Virus record (IMG/VR): IMGVR_UViG_3300041809_000718 | Location: 1-31,583 of that record | Origin: a virus | Strand: one strand, 5' to 3' | DNA: 31,583 bases | Part shown: positions 1-6,458 of the stretch, piece after piece | How the letters are laid out: the number at the start of each line of letters is the position of its first letter | How positions within the stretch are numbered: position 1 is the stretch's first letter | Notes under the pieces: model-generated | The model's database searches: none | Told to the model about the DNA's origin: nothing | What the model saw: only the letters and a program-made list of their open reading frames with translations | Made by a program: the position numbers and the translations under genes

Positions 1-5
1 TTCGA

Positions 6-251
6 TCATACTATCTTCTTTCTTCTTTGCTGCTGTTTTTCTAACCATCTCGCCATACGATGATCTTCATTGAAGAATCGTTGATGGCCATGAGTTGGTA
101 TAAAAACTTTTTCGCAACCACATCGACAAATTCTTTGATTGATATTGGTAATAACAGCTTTGGCCGGCTTTGATTTATGGCCACTAAAATTTTCTACTTC
201 CTCTTTGGTTAAACTAAAACGCTTTAAGATTTCTTCTGGCGCGTATTGCAT
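6..251 (-). CDS. Small zinc-ribbon-like protein
   Basis: An 81-residue leftward protein of unknown function. Its middle has a tight Cys cluster, CRCGC at residues 42-46, then FIPTHGHQRFF and a His at residue 64, then a basic end (QQQRRKK). This resembles the short phage zinc-finger pattern C-x-C-x-C...F-x-P...Q-x-(Y/F)-C, but His replaces the usual later Cys residues, so metal binding is possible and not proven. The ATG lies 28 bases inside the 3' end of the upstream gene, and no strong ribosome binding site is visible, so it may depend on translational coupling. The stop codon lies at the extreme left of the window. It is the last gene seen of the leftward early cluster. Confidence that it is a gene is fair; the function is unknown. 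Confidence 0.6.
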   Translation of the reverse strand: MQYAPEEILKRFSLTKEEVENFSGHKSKPAKAVITNINQRICRCGCEKVFIPTHGHQRFFNEDHRMARWLEKQQQRRKKIV

Positions 252-586
252 ATATAATCCAACTTTTTTTTAAATTTTCTGGGTTTATGAGGAGAAACAA
301 CTTCAGGCCAAGGCTGTTCGACAATGTCAAAACTTCTAGCAGCTTCTACTAATGCTTCATTAGCGCCACTTCTAGCAGCTTCTACTAATGCTTCATTAGC
401 GCCATTTAAAAGTGAAGGATTATTATGTGAAGGATTATTATTTAAGATAAATTCCCAGCGTCGTCTATGTCGTTCAATTAGTTCTCGCACTGCTATACGT
501 GCTTCTAGTGTCAGTTCACTAATATGTTGAAGCTCTTCAGCAGATAGTATATCTTCTACTGCTCTATAATTTCTTCTTGAATTCAT
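224..586 (-). CDS. Hypothetical protein with internal tandem duplications
   Basis: A 120-residue leftward protein that I do not recognise. The start is the ATG (MNSRRNY) whose ATGA overlaps the stop of the upstream gene at 583-735, a standard coupled junction; an in-frame upstream start exists but lies deep inside that gene. The N-terminal half is helical and charged (AEELQHISELTLEARIAVRE, then LIERHRRRWEF). The middle contains two adjacent exact duplications: NNPSHNNPS, and GANEALVEAARS present twice. The C-terminus is basic (KPRKFKKK). Gene position suggests an early accessory role in the replication cluster. The duplications imply a flexible or length-tolerant linker. No enzyme motif is visible. 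Confidence 0.6.
   Translation of the reverse strand: MNSRRNYRAVEDILSAEELQHISELTLEARIAVRELIERHRRRWEFILNNNPSHNNPSLLNGANEALVEAARSGANEALVEAARSFDIVEQPWPEVVSPHKPRKFKKKLDYICNTRQKKS
332..403 (-). repeat. Perfect 36-bp tandem duplication
   Basis: Positions 332-367 and 368-403 are identical, two head-to-tail copies of 36 bp, read leftward as the peptide GANEALVEAARS twice. The unit is a multiple of three, so gain or loss of a copy keeps the frame. The absence of any base difference implies a recent event or ongoing conversion. Confidence 0.95.
412..441 (-). repeat. Perfect 15-bp tandem duplication
   Basis: GTGAAGGATTATTAT occurs at 412-426 and again at 427-441 with no base between, encoding the doubled NNPSH/NNPS part of the same protein. 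It lies only 8 bp from the 36-bp duplication, so this small gene has two independent in-frame expansions side by side. Confidence 0.93.
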
Positions 587-735
587 TTGTTGGCCTGCTT
601 TAATGACCACACTTTCTGCCAATATTCCCCATAGAGCTCAAACGTCGGATGATGTTCCAACATTTGCAAAGCTGTATCGTAGAGTTTAGATTCAATCACT
701 TCGTCAATGGCATCCTGAAAAAAGTTTGTTTCCAT
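583..735 (-). CDS. Small hypothetical protein (50 aa)
   Basis: A 50-residue acidic, helical protein that I do not recognise. The ATG at 735 (METNFFQD) is preferred over a TTG 33 bases upstream because the extra codons read unlike protein and fall in the intergenic segment. The residues DAIDEVIESKLYDTALQMLE look like a single amphipathic helix pair. Its stop overlaps the start of the 224-586 gene in an ATGA, so the two are probably co-translated. It follows the SSB gene after a gap of about 234 bases that holds two inverted repeats. Confidence 0.5.
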   Translation of the reverse strand: METNFFQDAIDEVIESKLYDTALQMLEHHPTFELYGEYWQKVWSLKQANK

Positions 736-738
736 TAG

Positions 739-861
739 TTGAGGACCCCAGGTGGTCAAAATCCACAAATTTTACAGCCTGTGGAAAAATTTCCACAGCC
801 GGGAAAAGCTAGAGATCAAGCAGCAATAGCTATTGGCGGAGGAGTAATTTATCGTGCATAA
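739..861 (+). pseudogene. Possible rightward gene remnant
   Basis: A 40-codon open frame on the strand opposite to all its neighbours, running from just after a TAG at 736-738 to a TAA at 859-861. It has no ATG, only TTG or GTG. Its last 20 residues, PGKARDQAAIAIGGGVIYRA, read like real protein and resemble the start of a helix-turn-helix as found near the end of ParB-like phage proteins (pattern K-x-R-D-x-A-A-x-x-x-G). I infer a truncated fragment of such a gene; it could also be chance. The segment overlaps the palindrome at 779-798. Confidence 0.25.
779..798. repeat. Palindrome with DnaA-box-like halves
   Basis: CTGTGGAAA at 779-787 and TTTCCACAG at 790-798 are exact inverted 9-bp arms separated by AA. 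On the minus strand positions 788-780 read TTTTCCACA, which fits the DnaA-box consensus TTWTNCACA; on the plus strand 789-797 read ATTTCCACA, one mismatch. It may be a binding site in the 736-969 intergenic segment or may be coincidental within the remnant ORF. Confidence 0.5.
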
Positions 862-878
862 GTTTTCCTTTGTTAATG

Positions 879-908
879 GATAACCTGACCTATTACAGTC
901 AGGCTATC
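879..908 (-). other. 11-bp hairpin downstream of the SSB gene
   Basis: GATAACCTGAC (879-889) and GTCAGGCTATC (898-908) form an inverted repeat with an 8-base loop. In leftward RNA the only imperfect position is a G-U wobble, while in rightward RNA it is an A-C mismatch, so the structure is better suited to the leftward transcript that carries the flanking genes. No U-run follows on that strand, so it looks like a processing, attenuation or protection element and not a classic terminator. Nothing else convincing was seen in 862-969. Confidence 0.5.
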
Positions 909-969
909 TCTCTTTGCATTGCTAAGCTAAGCGTATCCGATGCCGAGCATAACGATCCTTGGCTTCGCC

Positions 970-1833
970 TTAGCGGCTCGAAGTGTCGATAATCAGTTCG
1001 TCGTTCTCTTCAGGACTTTTTTCAGAAGGTTCTTCCTGCGCCTCTGGATGAGTTTCCTTGAATGTGTCAGGATTAACCATCCGAATAGCATCACTGATAA
1101 CTAAAGGAACTTTTTTCAGAATCTTCAGAACTTCTTCTGTTGTTGACATCTGACGAAGAGAAGACAAATCAAGCATCTTCAAGGCTTTTTGCGCATCAGT
1201 TAAGGGACTCTTTGGAGGGAGCGGGACAGTTTCGTATTCAGTTGTGATACCTGAACCAGTTTTAGTCGTCGAAAGCCAATATCCATTTTCAGGATCAGAA
1301 GGGCTGCCCCAACTGGCATTTCTCCCAAAACCATTAAGAGCTTTCCAAATGCCTTCTCCAACTGTCAAACGAAAAACTTTACCAATTTGTCCTTCGACTA
1401 TAATGCAAAGATCATGTCCCATCTTCGCTTTGAAATCATTGATGAACTTCTCTCGGAAAGCTTTTGCCTCAGGATGATCTTTGTTCTTGTCCCACTTCGT
1501 TTCTTTCAATTCGGAATATTGTTTCCAACGATAGGCGATTGCGGAACAAAGTAAACAATCCACTCCTGGCAAATGATAGACTGGAACTTTTTTGATTGTC
1601 ATAGCAGAAGTAACAACAGGAACCCAATGAGATTCGAAATTAAACCATGGATATGGTTGAGCAGGTAAGATTCTCCATTTAGTTTCGCCTTCTGGAAAAG
1701 TAAAATCGAAAATAGACTTTCCAGAAGAAGGACGATCACTATCATTATCGGTATTCAACCAAGGATTATTCTTAAGACGTTCATCGTTCAGATCTGGACG
1801 GGCTTCGTTCTTTTCGTGATTTTGCGGATGCAT
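970..1833 (-). CDS. Single-stranded DNA-binding protein, T4 gp32-like
   Basis: A 287-residue protein that fits the phage gp32-type SSB plan: a short N-terminal tail, then WRILPAQ (residues 53-59) opening the OB-fold core, a His at 69 and the C-L-L-C pair at 93/96 that could form part of a zinc site, a later core segment WLSTTKTGSGITTEYE, and an acidic C-terminal tail (QEEPSEKSPEENDE) of the kind that recruits replication partners. The role would be coating single strands during replication and recombination. The start chosen is the ATG at 1833, with GGAG six bases upstream; a GTG at 1917 would add 28 poorly protein-like residues and abuts its Shine-Dalgarno. The N-terminus carries NNPWL, also found near the N-terminus of the primase-helicase. 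Confidence 0.75.
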   Translation of the reverse strand: MHPQNHEKNEARPDLNDERLKNNPWLNTDNDSDRPSSGKSIFDFTFPEGETKWRILPAQPYPWFNFESHWVPVVTSAMTIKKVPVYHLPGVDCLLCSAIAYRWKQYSELKETKWDKNKDHPEAKAFREKFINDFKAKMGHDLCIIVEGQIGKVFRLTVGEGIWKALNGFGRNASWGSPSDPENGYWLSTTKTGSGITTEYETVPLPPKSPLTDAQKALKMLDLSSLRQMSTTEEVLKILKKVPLVISDAIRMVNPDTFKETHPEAQEEPSEKSPEENDELIIDTSSR

Positions 1834-1903
1834 GATAAACTCCATTGTTAGATTGTGATTGGCTTTAATGTCTAATGACTTAATGCCATGATGAAAATAG
1901 CCT

Positions 1904-2197
1904 TCACATTGTGGCACCTCCTATATCTGGTAAATTTTTCCAATTTTCATATTCCTGCTTAGTGTCTGTTGTAAGATATTTACCACGATCTGTTTCTTCG
2001 TATTCTAATTGACGTCGTGCCCATAATGGTTGTTCAGGCCACTTGTCTTTACTTAGTTTTTCATGATAACCATGTTGTTCATTTAAGATACGATCATTGA
2101 CAATCATGACTTTTTGATCTGATTGTTGTTCGGAGAAGTTTTTCTTATCTCCTCTCATTTTTATTGCAACTCGATATGCTTTATTTAATGCTAACAT
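1904..2197 (-). CDS. Hypothetical protein between primase-helicase and SSB
   Basis: A 97-residue charged protein that I do not recognise. The start chosen is the ATG at 2197 (MLALNKAYRV), preceded by AAAGGGG at good spacing; an upstream alternative adds a hydrophobic stretch inside the intergenic gap. It is rich in Lys, Glu and Gln, with no membrane segment, and has an aromatic-basic patch (WPEQPLWARRQLEYEE). Its stop (ATGTGA) and an AGGAGG sequence fall just upstream of the SSB reading frame, so the two genes are likely on one message. Its location between two replication genes suggests an accessory replication role. Confidence 0.6.
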   Translation of the reverse strand: MLALNKAYRVAIKMRGDKKNFSEQQSDQKVMIVNDRILNEQHGYHEKLSKDKWPEQPLWARRQLEYEETDRGKYLTTDTKQEYENWKNLPDIGGATM

Positions 2198-2257
2198 CCT
2201 AACCCCTTTGAAAAGTGTGAATAATGATGGAAAATATGAAATGAACAAAGTAAATCC

Positions 2258-4762
2258 TTATGTTTGTGATGGTGATGGCATATCAATCATCTTCTCAACG
2301 CCAGTTTTTCTTTTCAATTTTTCAAGATAAGAAATATTAGTTGCCCCTCGATATGGTTTGATACCAACTTTTTTTAGAAGTTCTGAGAAAGCCTTTGGAG
2401 TAATATCATATTCTTCTTCTTCTTGTTTACAGAAAGCAACCCATTCTTCTCTAACTTCTTTTTGCTTAACATCTTGACGGGTAACATCTGCAATATTAAC
2501 AAAATTTTTGTGAAGCCATCCAGCAAAAGGGTTTTCTTCATCATAATATTGTTGAGTTGCCTTCTTGACACAATCAGGTTCGATAAAACCATGCTGTTGG
2601 AAGTCTTTCCAACCTTGAATCGCTAAATATAAAAAACCTGCATTAGCGTTTAGCAATTCTTTTTCCAGTTCAACTCGATCCCGTCTTTTTGGATGTCCAA
2701 TTGGAAAATAAGCATTGAATGGGATTAACTTTAACTTAGTCCAAATCGCTTCGGAAGAAGAAGGAATTTTCAATTTTTCATTACCATAAATAAAGAGCTT
2801 ATGTGTTTGTCTAAAGTCTTGAGGTTTTTCGTAAAGATCTCTGGCTGTGATTGTATCTCCTCCAACCATATCTTTTATAGTTTTGATCGATAATTGCTTT
2901 TGCTCAATTTCAGTTCCAACAGAAAATCTAATTCCCTTCAAATAAATGAATTGGCTGGCTTGATTCCCATCACTTTGCTTTTTCGTATCCATAATCAAAT
3001 CTGAACTAATCTTCTTAAAGTAATCTCCAAAACATTTTCCAATTGCTTCCAAAAGAGCGCTCTTAGCGTTGTCTCCCTTTTTACCATGACATAAGTAAAT
3101 ACATTTATTATCGGTGTATCCTGATAAACAATATCCAATAATCTGCCAGAACCAACGGATAAGGTCTTCATCTGGAGTTCCATCCTCTTTCACTAAAATC
3201 TGATGAAGCATATCATCCCAAACTTTTATGATTTTAGGGTCAGGATTCTTTTGATAGATGCAATTCATGGCTTTCTTGTTGTAAAAATTGGGATCAGAAT
3301 CAGAAAATTTGTTCTCATTCAAATCATAAACGCCATTCATTAGGGCAATGTGAGAAAGACTTTGATCAAAACAATCGGCTGTGATTGAAATTCCTGGCAA
3401 AGATTGGAAAACCTTCAAAACTTGTTCCCTGGGTCCATGATTCTTAAGTTTCTCAGTTGCTTTAATGACAAATTTAGATTTGAATTTATTGTTTAACTTA
3501 TCAAAAGCCTCATCAGCCATTGGATTTAATTTTTTAGTATGATCTCGAGCCCATTTATATCCATTCCAAATTCGATAATCTTTTTCTGTTTGATCATACC
3601 GAACTTCCTGCCCATAGCATTGGGAGAGCCATTTTGCATACCATAAATCATTGGGTTCAAAGGAATCTCCAACAAAGTATTTAATGGAAGTCATGAATTT
3701 CAGAACTTTTTCCTTTGTCCACCCTTCGGCTTGAGCATCTGCTAAATCCCATCCAGAAGGAAATTTAGCAGAATTTAAAATAACAACTTGAACTCCGCCA
3801 AGAAGTTCGGCAATATTTTCCGCTGCTTTCATTCCTGCTTCATCATTATCTGGCCAAATGATAATTCTGGCAATGGGTTTCTTATAACGATGAATAGTCT
3901 TTTTAATTAAACCATCCTTATTGACTTTTTCATCTTCATATGAAAAGGTTTCAAGTAAATCGTTCCAATCAGATTTTTTGATTGCCATTGCGCCATTACA
4001 CCATGACATAACTTGACAGGTATCTCCTAAAAGTTGTTGGGCAGCATCACAAGTCTTCTCACCTTCAACAATAAGAATAAACTGTTCTGGTTTTAAAGAT
4101 TTCAACTTCTCAATTCCATAAAGAGGGCGAAGAACATTCGTGACACCCTTCCAAGCCCAATGGTCAATTTCATTTTCATAGTGACCATAACTTAAAGGCC
4201 AAAGCGTTTTTTGCTTCTGTTGAGTGATAGGATCAATGAAATCTTTTCTTATAATATAGAAAGCTAACTGTCCCTCTTTAGTAAAATATGAATATTTTGT
4301 GGTCTTGACATCAGATTTAGACTCGAGTGAGAAAGGGATATTAGAAATAGCTTCTTTGGGAACTGGAATCACTGCCGTCCAAACTGGTGCTGGTTGAGTC
4401 TGCTGAGCTATTTTTTTAGATTGGTAAATTGCTTGTTTTTGAGGATTAGAAAGAAATTCTTCAATTTTCTTCTTAGCCTCATCATATGAAATTCCTAAAG
4501 CATACTCTACATAAGTAATGGGACCAAGCCCTCCTTTATTAAAAGAAAAATCCGCCCATTTGTTAGTATTGATGTTGTATTTAAAAGCACCAATGTGGTT
4601 ATCAGAACGATTAGGACATAAAGCATCCCATTCAAAATCTACTAATTCTCCATCAGGACAAAAGTATTGAACAATGTCTTGGGCTCGACTTAAAATATCA
4701 TCGTTGGAGAAATTTATCTCGTTCGATAACCACGGGTTGTTAAGCTTTCTTTTCAGTGCCAT
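2258..4762 (-). CDS. Primase-helicase (TOPRIM plus D5/SF3-like ATPase)
   Basis: An 834-residue replication protein. Region 1 (about residues 30-105) looks like a primase-type zinc ribbon that has lost most of its cysteines: ALCPNRSDNH, then NKWADFSFNKGG. Region 2 is a TOPRIM domain with the glutamate motif IVEGEKT (about 232-237) and the WPDNDEAG motif (about 303-310). Region 3 is a D5-type N-terminal segment followed by a superfamily-3-like ATPase with Walker A GKKGDNAKS (about 560-568), then VGTEIEQKQL and the conserved GGDTITARDLYEKP...KLFIYGNEKL section. It should unwind the fork and probably prime it. The ATG at 4762, with TTTGGA upstream, is preferred to a TTG four codons earlier. It lies directly downstream of the iteron region, as expected for an initiator beside its origin. 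Confidence 0.85.
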   Translation of the reverse strand: MALKRKLNNPWLSNEINFSNDDILSRAQDIVQYFCPDGELVDFEWDALCPNRSDNHIGAFKYNINTNKWADFSFNKGGLGPITYVEYALGISYDEAKKKIEEFLSNPQKQAIYQSKKIAQQTQPAPVWTAVIPVPKEAISNIPFSLESKSDVKTTKYSYFTKEGQLAFYIIRKDFIDPITQQKQKTLWPLSYGHYENEIDHWAWKGVTNVLRPLYGIEKLKSLKPEQFILIVEGEKTCDAAQQLLGDTCQVMSWCNGAMAIKKSDWNDLLETFSYEDEKVNKDGLIKKTIHRYKKPIARIIIWPDNDEAGMKAAENIAELLGGVQVVILNSAKFPSGWDLADAQAEGWTKEKVLKFMTSIKYFVGDSFEPNDLWYAKWLSQCYGQEVRYDQTEKDYRIWNGYKWARDHTKKLNPMADEAFDKLNNKFKSKFVIKATEKLKNHGPREQVLKVFQSLPGISITADCFDQSLSHIALMNGVYDLNENKFSDSDPNFYNKKAMNCIYQKNPDPKIIKVWDDMLHQILVKEDGTPDEDLIRWFWQIIGYCLSGYTDNKCIYLCHGKKGDNAKSALLEAIGKCFGDYFKKISSDLIMDTKKQSDGNQASQFIYLKGIRFSVGTEIEQKQLSIKTIKDMVGGDTITARDLYEKPQDFRQTHKLFIYGNEKLKIPSSSEAIWTKLKLIPFNAYFPIGHPKRRDRVELEKELLNANAGFLYLAIQGWKDFQQHGFIEPDCVKKATQQYYDEENPFAGWLHKNFVNIADVTRQDVKQKEVREEWVAFCKQEEEEYDITPKAFSELLKKVGIKPYRGATNISYLEKLKRKTGVEKMIDMPSPSQT

Positions 4763-4891
4763 TTTATTTTCCAAACTTTGTTAAATACTTGTTAAATGTT
4801 TTGAACAACAGTTACCGTTACCTATGCTTTTATAATTATTTTTATATATAAAATAAAATATTTTTTTTTTTAGTAAAGTAATTTTAAGGTA

Positions 4892-4897
4892 ATTATA
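4892..4897 (-). promoter_or_regulatory. Possible -10 box upstream of primase-helicase
   Basis: On the minus strand 4897-4892 read TATAAT, a perfect -10 hexamer pointing towards the primase-helicase gene. No good -35 hexamer lies 16-18 bases upstream, so it would need an activator or be weak. It overlaps the iteron at 4895-4903, so a protein bound there would block it. Confidence 0.4.
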
Positions 4898-4949
4898 GGT
4901 AACTGTTGTTAACCGCCCCTAATAAATCAATAACTTAGTTGTTAACTGT

Positions 4950-4982
4950 ATAGGTAACAAATAGGTAACTTATAGGTAACAC
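4950..4982 (+). repeat. Three tandem 11-bp iterons
   Basis: ATAGGTAACAA, ATAGGTAACTT and ATAGGTAACAC stand head to tail at 4950-4960, 4961-4971 and 4972-4982. The 11-bp period is about one helical turn, so a protein bound at each copy would sit on the same face of the DNA. The 9-base core is identical in all three and only the last two bases vary. Confidence 0.92.
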
Positions 4983-5060
4983 TTTGATCGGTCTGCCCAA
5001 AAATGTTAACCAATATATATGGATAAAATTTAGCTGAGAATTTATAGGTAACATTTCTCA

Positions 5061-5339
5061 TCAAAATTCTCTCAATTCTTTCGTTTCGAGTTTTATAGGT
5101 AACTGTTCATTTCCTGCAGCCTTTTCCTGTTCATTCTTCAGCCAAGTATAACGTTGAAGATATAGGTCTAAGGCTTCGTCAATCACTCGATAAAATGTCT
5201 TACCTGTCTTCTCGTAAAGATCACAAAGCTTTTCCCAAGAACTTTGATGAATAAGAATTGAACGCTTCCTTCGTTCACCCAAAACAGGATCAAAACGTTC
5301 TCGACGATATTGCCGTCTTGCTTTATAGTTTTCTTCCAT
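5061..5339 (-). CDS. Probable ribbon-helix-helix DNA-binding protein
   Basis: A 92-residue basic protein. After an Arg-rich start (YKARRQYRRERF), residues about 23-31 (RRKRSILIH) fit the beta strand and residues about 33-64 the two helices of a ribbon-helix-helix fold (SSWEKLCDLYEKTGKTFYRV, then IDEALDLYLQ). Such proteins bind short direct repeats as dimers, in line with plasmid copy-number and phage Arc-type regulators. The start at 5339 has a strong GGAAGG upstream. The gene is directly upstream of the iteron region, and one iteron lies within its own 3' end, so I infer that it binds these repeats and regulates itself, the primase-helicase or origin firing. The fold call is from pattern only. 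Confidence 0.6.
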   Translation of the reverse strand: MEENYKARRQYRRERFDPVLGERRKRSILIHQSSWEKLCDLYEKTGKTFYRVIDEALDLYLQRYTWLKNEQEKAAGNEQLPIKLETKELREF

Positions 5340-5376
5340 TTTACCTTCCTTTCATTACTAATATATTCCTTTATAT

Positions 5377-5604
5377 TTAATTTTGTTCTTTTTCTTTCAA
5401 AATATTTTCATTCCGGCTTTTCAGCCCCTTCCTTTGTTTCTCTTTTTGCATCCGCATCCCTCTAATCAATCTAAGGGCATATGCCATTATTTGATCGACG
5501 TCGTTCATTCTTCCTCCCTTATTTCCAGCCATATAACCTAACGCATAAACCCTCAGCCATTCGCTATTAGCTCGTCTTTTTGCTTCAATTTCTTTCTTTG
5601 ACAT
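5377..5604 (-). CDS. Small basic hypothetical protein
   Basis: A 75-residue, strongly basic protein of unknown function (KKEIEAKRRANSEWL near the start, KEKQRKGLKSRN near the end). The ATG at 5604 has CAGGAG at ideal distance. Its first 52 bases overlap the 3' end of the sigma-like gene in another frame. A Gly-rich turn, GYMAGNKGGRMND, sits between two predicted helices. The charge suggests nucleic-acid binding. It is co-directional with the sigma-like gene and the RHH gene and probably shares their message. Confidence 0.6.
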   Translation of the reverse strand: MSKKEIEAKRRANSEWLRVYALGYMAGNKGGRMNDVDQIMAYALRLIRGMRMQKEKQRKGLKSRNENILKEKEQN

Positions 5605-6242
5605 ATAATACTCCTGTATTGTGGATTATTGAAATTGGAATAACGTTTGATCTTCATAAACACTTCATAATATGGACTTTTGAATTCACGTAATAGTTTA
5701 ATAGCACTTTTTACACGATAACGAACCATTTCTTGTGACACTTTCTTACCAAAAAAAGTACAATATTCTTTCAAATTTGCATAAATACAAGGATTATGGA
5801 AATACGTCAATAGTAAGTCCTTAAACATTGCCATAGTCGTTTTTCGATAATTTCTCACTTTAACTTTTGAACAACGATCTAGGTCTTTCTCTAGTTCTGC
5901 CAAGTCAATAGTATTCAAATAATACCACATTTTAAGTCGTCTTAATGCTTGTTGTTCAACATAATGAACAACTTCTTGAGTCATTCCCATAAGTCTAGCA
6001 ATCTCTTTTTGATTACGTAATAATGCGTATCTATAGTTCAATACTTCTTGATCAACTTGAGGAAGTTTATGTAAAAATGTATATAAATGCTCCATACCTT
6101 TCATTTCTTCACGTTCTTCATTATAATGAAAAGAATCATTAAGCAGGACGTCCATCAATTGTGGGTCTCTAGGAACTAGTTCAATTCGATTCAAACGACT
6201 AGGCGCCACAGTTCCTCGTCGAGTCCTTGAATTAACCTTCAT
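5553..6242 (-). CDS. Sigma-70 region-4-like transcription regulator
   Basis: A 229-residue protein. Residues about 57-105 match a sigma-70 region 4 helix-turn-helix: LHKLPQVDQEVLNYRY, then NQKEIARLMGMTQEVV and ALRRLK. A second, weaker helix-turn-helix is visible at about 155-187 (FGKKVSQEMVRYRVKSAIKL). There is no recognisable region 2, so it is not a complete sigma factor; it may bind -35 elements alone or act with host polymerase. The start at 6242 has AGGAGC upstream. It is the first gene of the leftward cluster and lies back-to-back with the late operon across 6243-6458, so I infer that it controls late transcription, early transcription or both. Confidence 0.65.
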   Translation of the reverse strand: MKVNSRTRRGTVAPSRLNRIELVPRDPQLMDVLLNDSFHYNEEREEMKGMEHLYTFLHKLPQVDQEVLNYRYALLRNQKEIARLMGMTQEVVHYVEQQALRRLKMWYYLNTIDLAELEKDLDRCSKVKVRNYRKTTMAMFKDLLLTYFHNPCIYANLKEYCTFFGKKVSQEMVRYRVKSAIKLLREFKSPYYEVFMKIKRYSNFNNPQYRSIICQRKKLKQKDELIANG

Positions 6243-6458
6243 AAGTAGCTCCTATAATAAAAAAAAGGTTATAAACATTATAGAAATTTTGTGTTGTAAG
6301 TTATTATTATATATTACTTTAACTCGAAAAGTTTTCCAAAGGTTTTATAAAAAAACAGCAAATGAAAGGACTAAAACTCACAATGCTTATTTGCTGTAAT
6401 TTATAGCTGTAACGTCAGATCCAGCATTCAAACAATGATCTGCGAAGGATAAAAACTC
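6243..6458. promoter_or_regulatory. Divergent control region between early and late genes
   Basis: The only divergent gene boundary in the window. It must hold promoters for both directions, but I could not find a hexamer pair with consensus spacing; AT-rich -10-like words (TATAAT on the minus strand around 6305-6320 and 6275-6282) are present. Repeats at 6355-6413 are listed separately. The lack of consensus late promoters fits use of a phage-encoded regulator. Confidence 0.5.
6355..6397. repeat. 9-bp inverted repeat upstream of terminase
   Basis: ACAGCAAAT (6355-6363) and ATTTGCTGT (6389-6397) are exact inverted arms 25 bases apart. A further direct copy of the core follows: GCTGTAA at 6393-6399 and again at 6406-6412, 13 bases apart. 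This is a plausible operator or activator site for the late operon, or a stem in its 5' leader. Confidence 0.6.

Larger units (their letters stand above)
4811..5103. other. Candidate replication origin with iterons
   Basis: A non-coding segment of about 300 bases between the RHH gene and the primase-helicase. The 9-mer ATAGGTAAC occurs on the plus strand at 4895, 4950, 4961, 4972, 5044 and 5095 (the last inside the RHH gene), and inverted (GTTACCTAT) at 4817-4825 next to a half copy GTTACC at 4811-4816. Positions 4826-4880 are almost pure A and T, including a run of Ts, as expected for a DNA-unwinding element. Iterons, an AT-rich stretch and an adjacent primase-helicase together support an origin. 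The same repeats could instead be operators for the neighbouring RHH protein. Confidence 0.65.

Noticed and set aside
324-530. Plus-strand 68-codon ORF with SKLLAASTNASLAPL repeat
   Set aside because: It is the antisense shadow of the tandem duplications in the leftward 224-586 gene; no ribosome binding site or family resemblance.
1904-1917. GTG start at 1917 for the SSB, next to AGGAGG
   Set aside because: The Shine-Dalgarno abuts the GTG with no spacing and the extra 28 residues are not protein-like; the ATG at 1833 has GGAG at six bases.
6301-6458. Consensus sigma-70 promoter for the late operon
   Set aside because: AT-rich -10-like words are present but none has a -35 hexamer at 16-18 bases on the plus strand.
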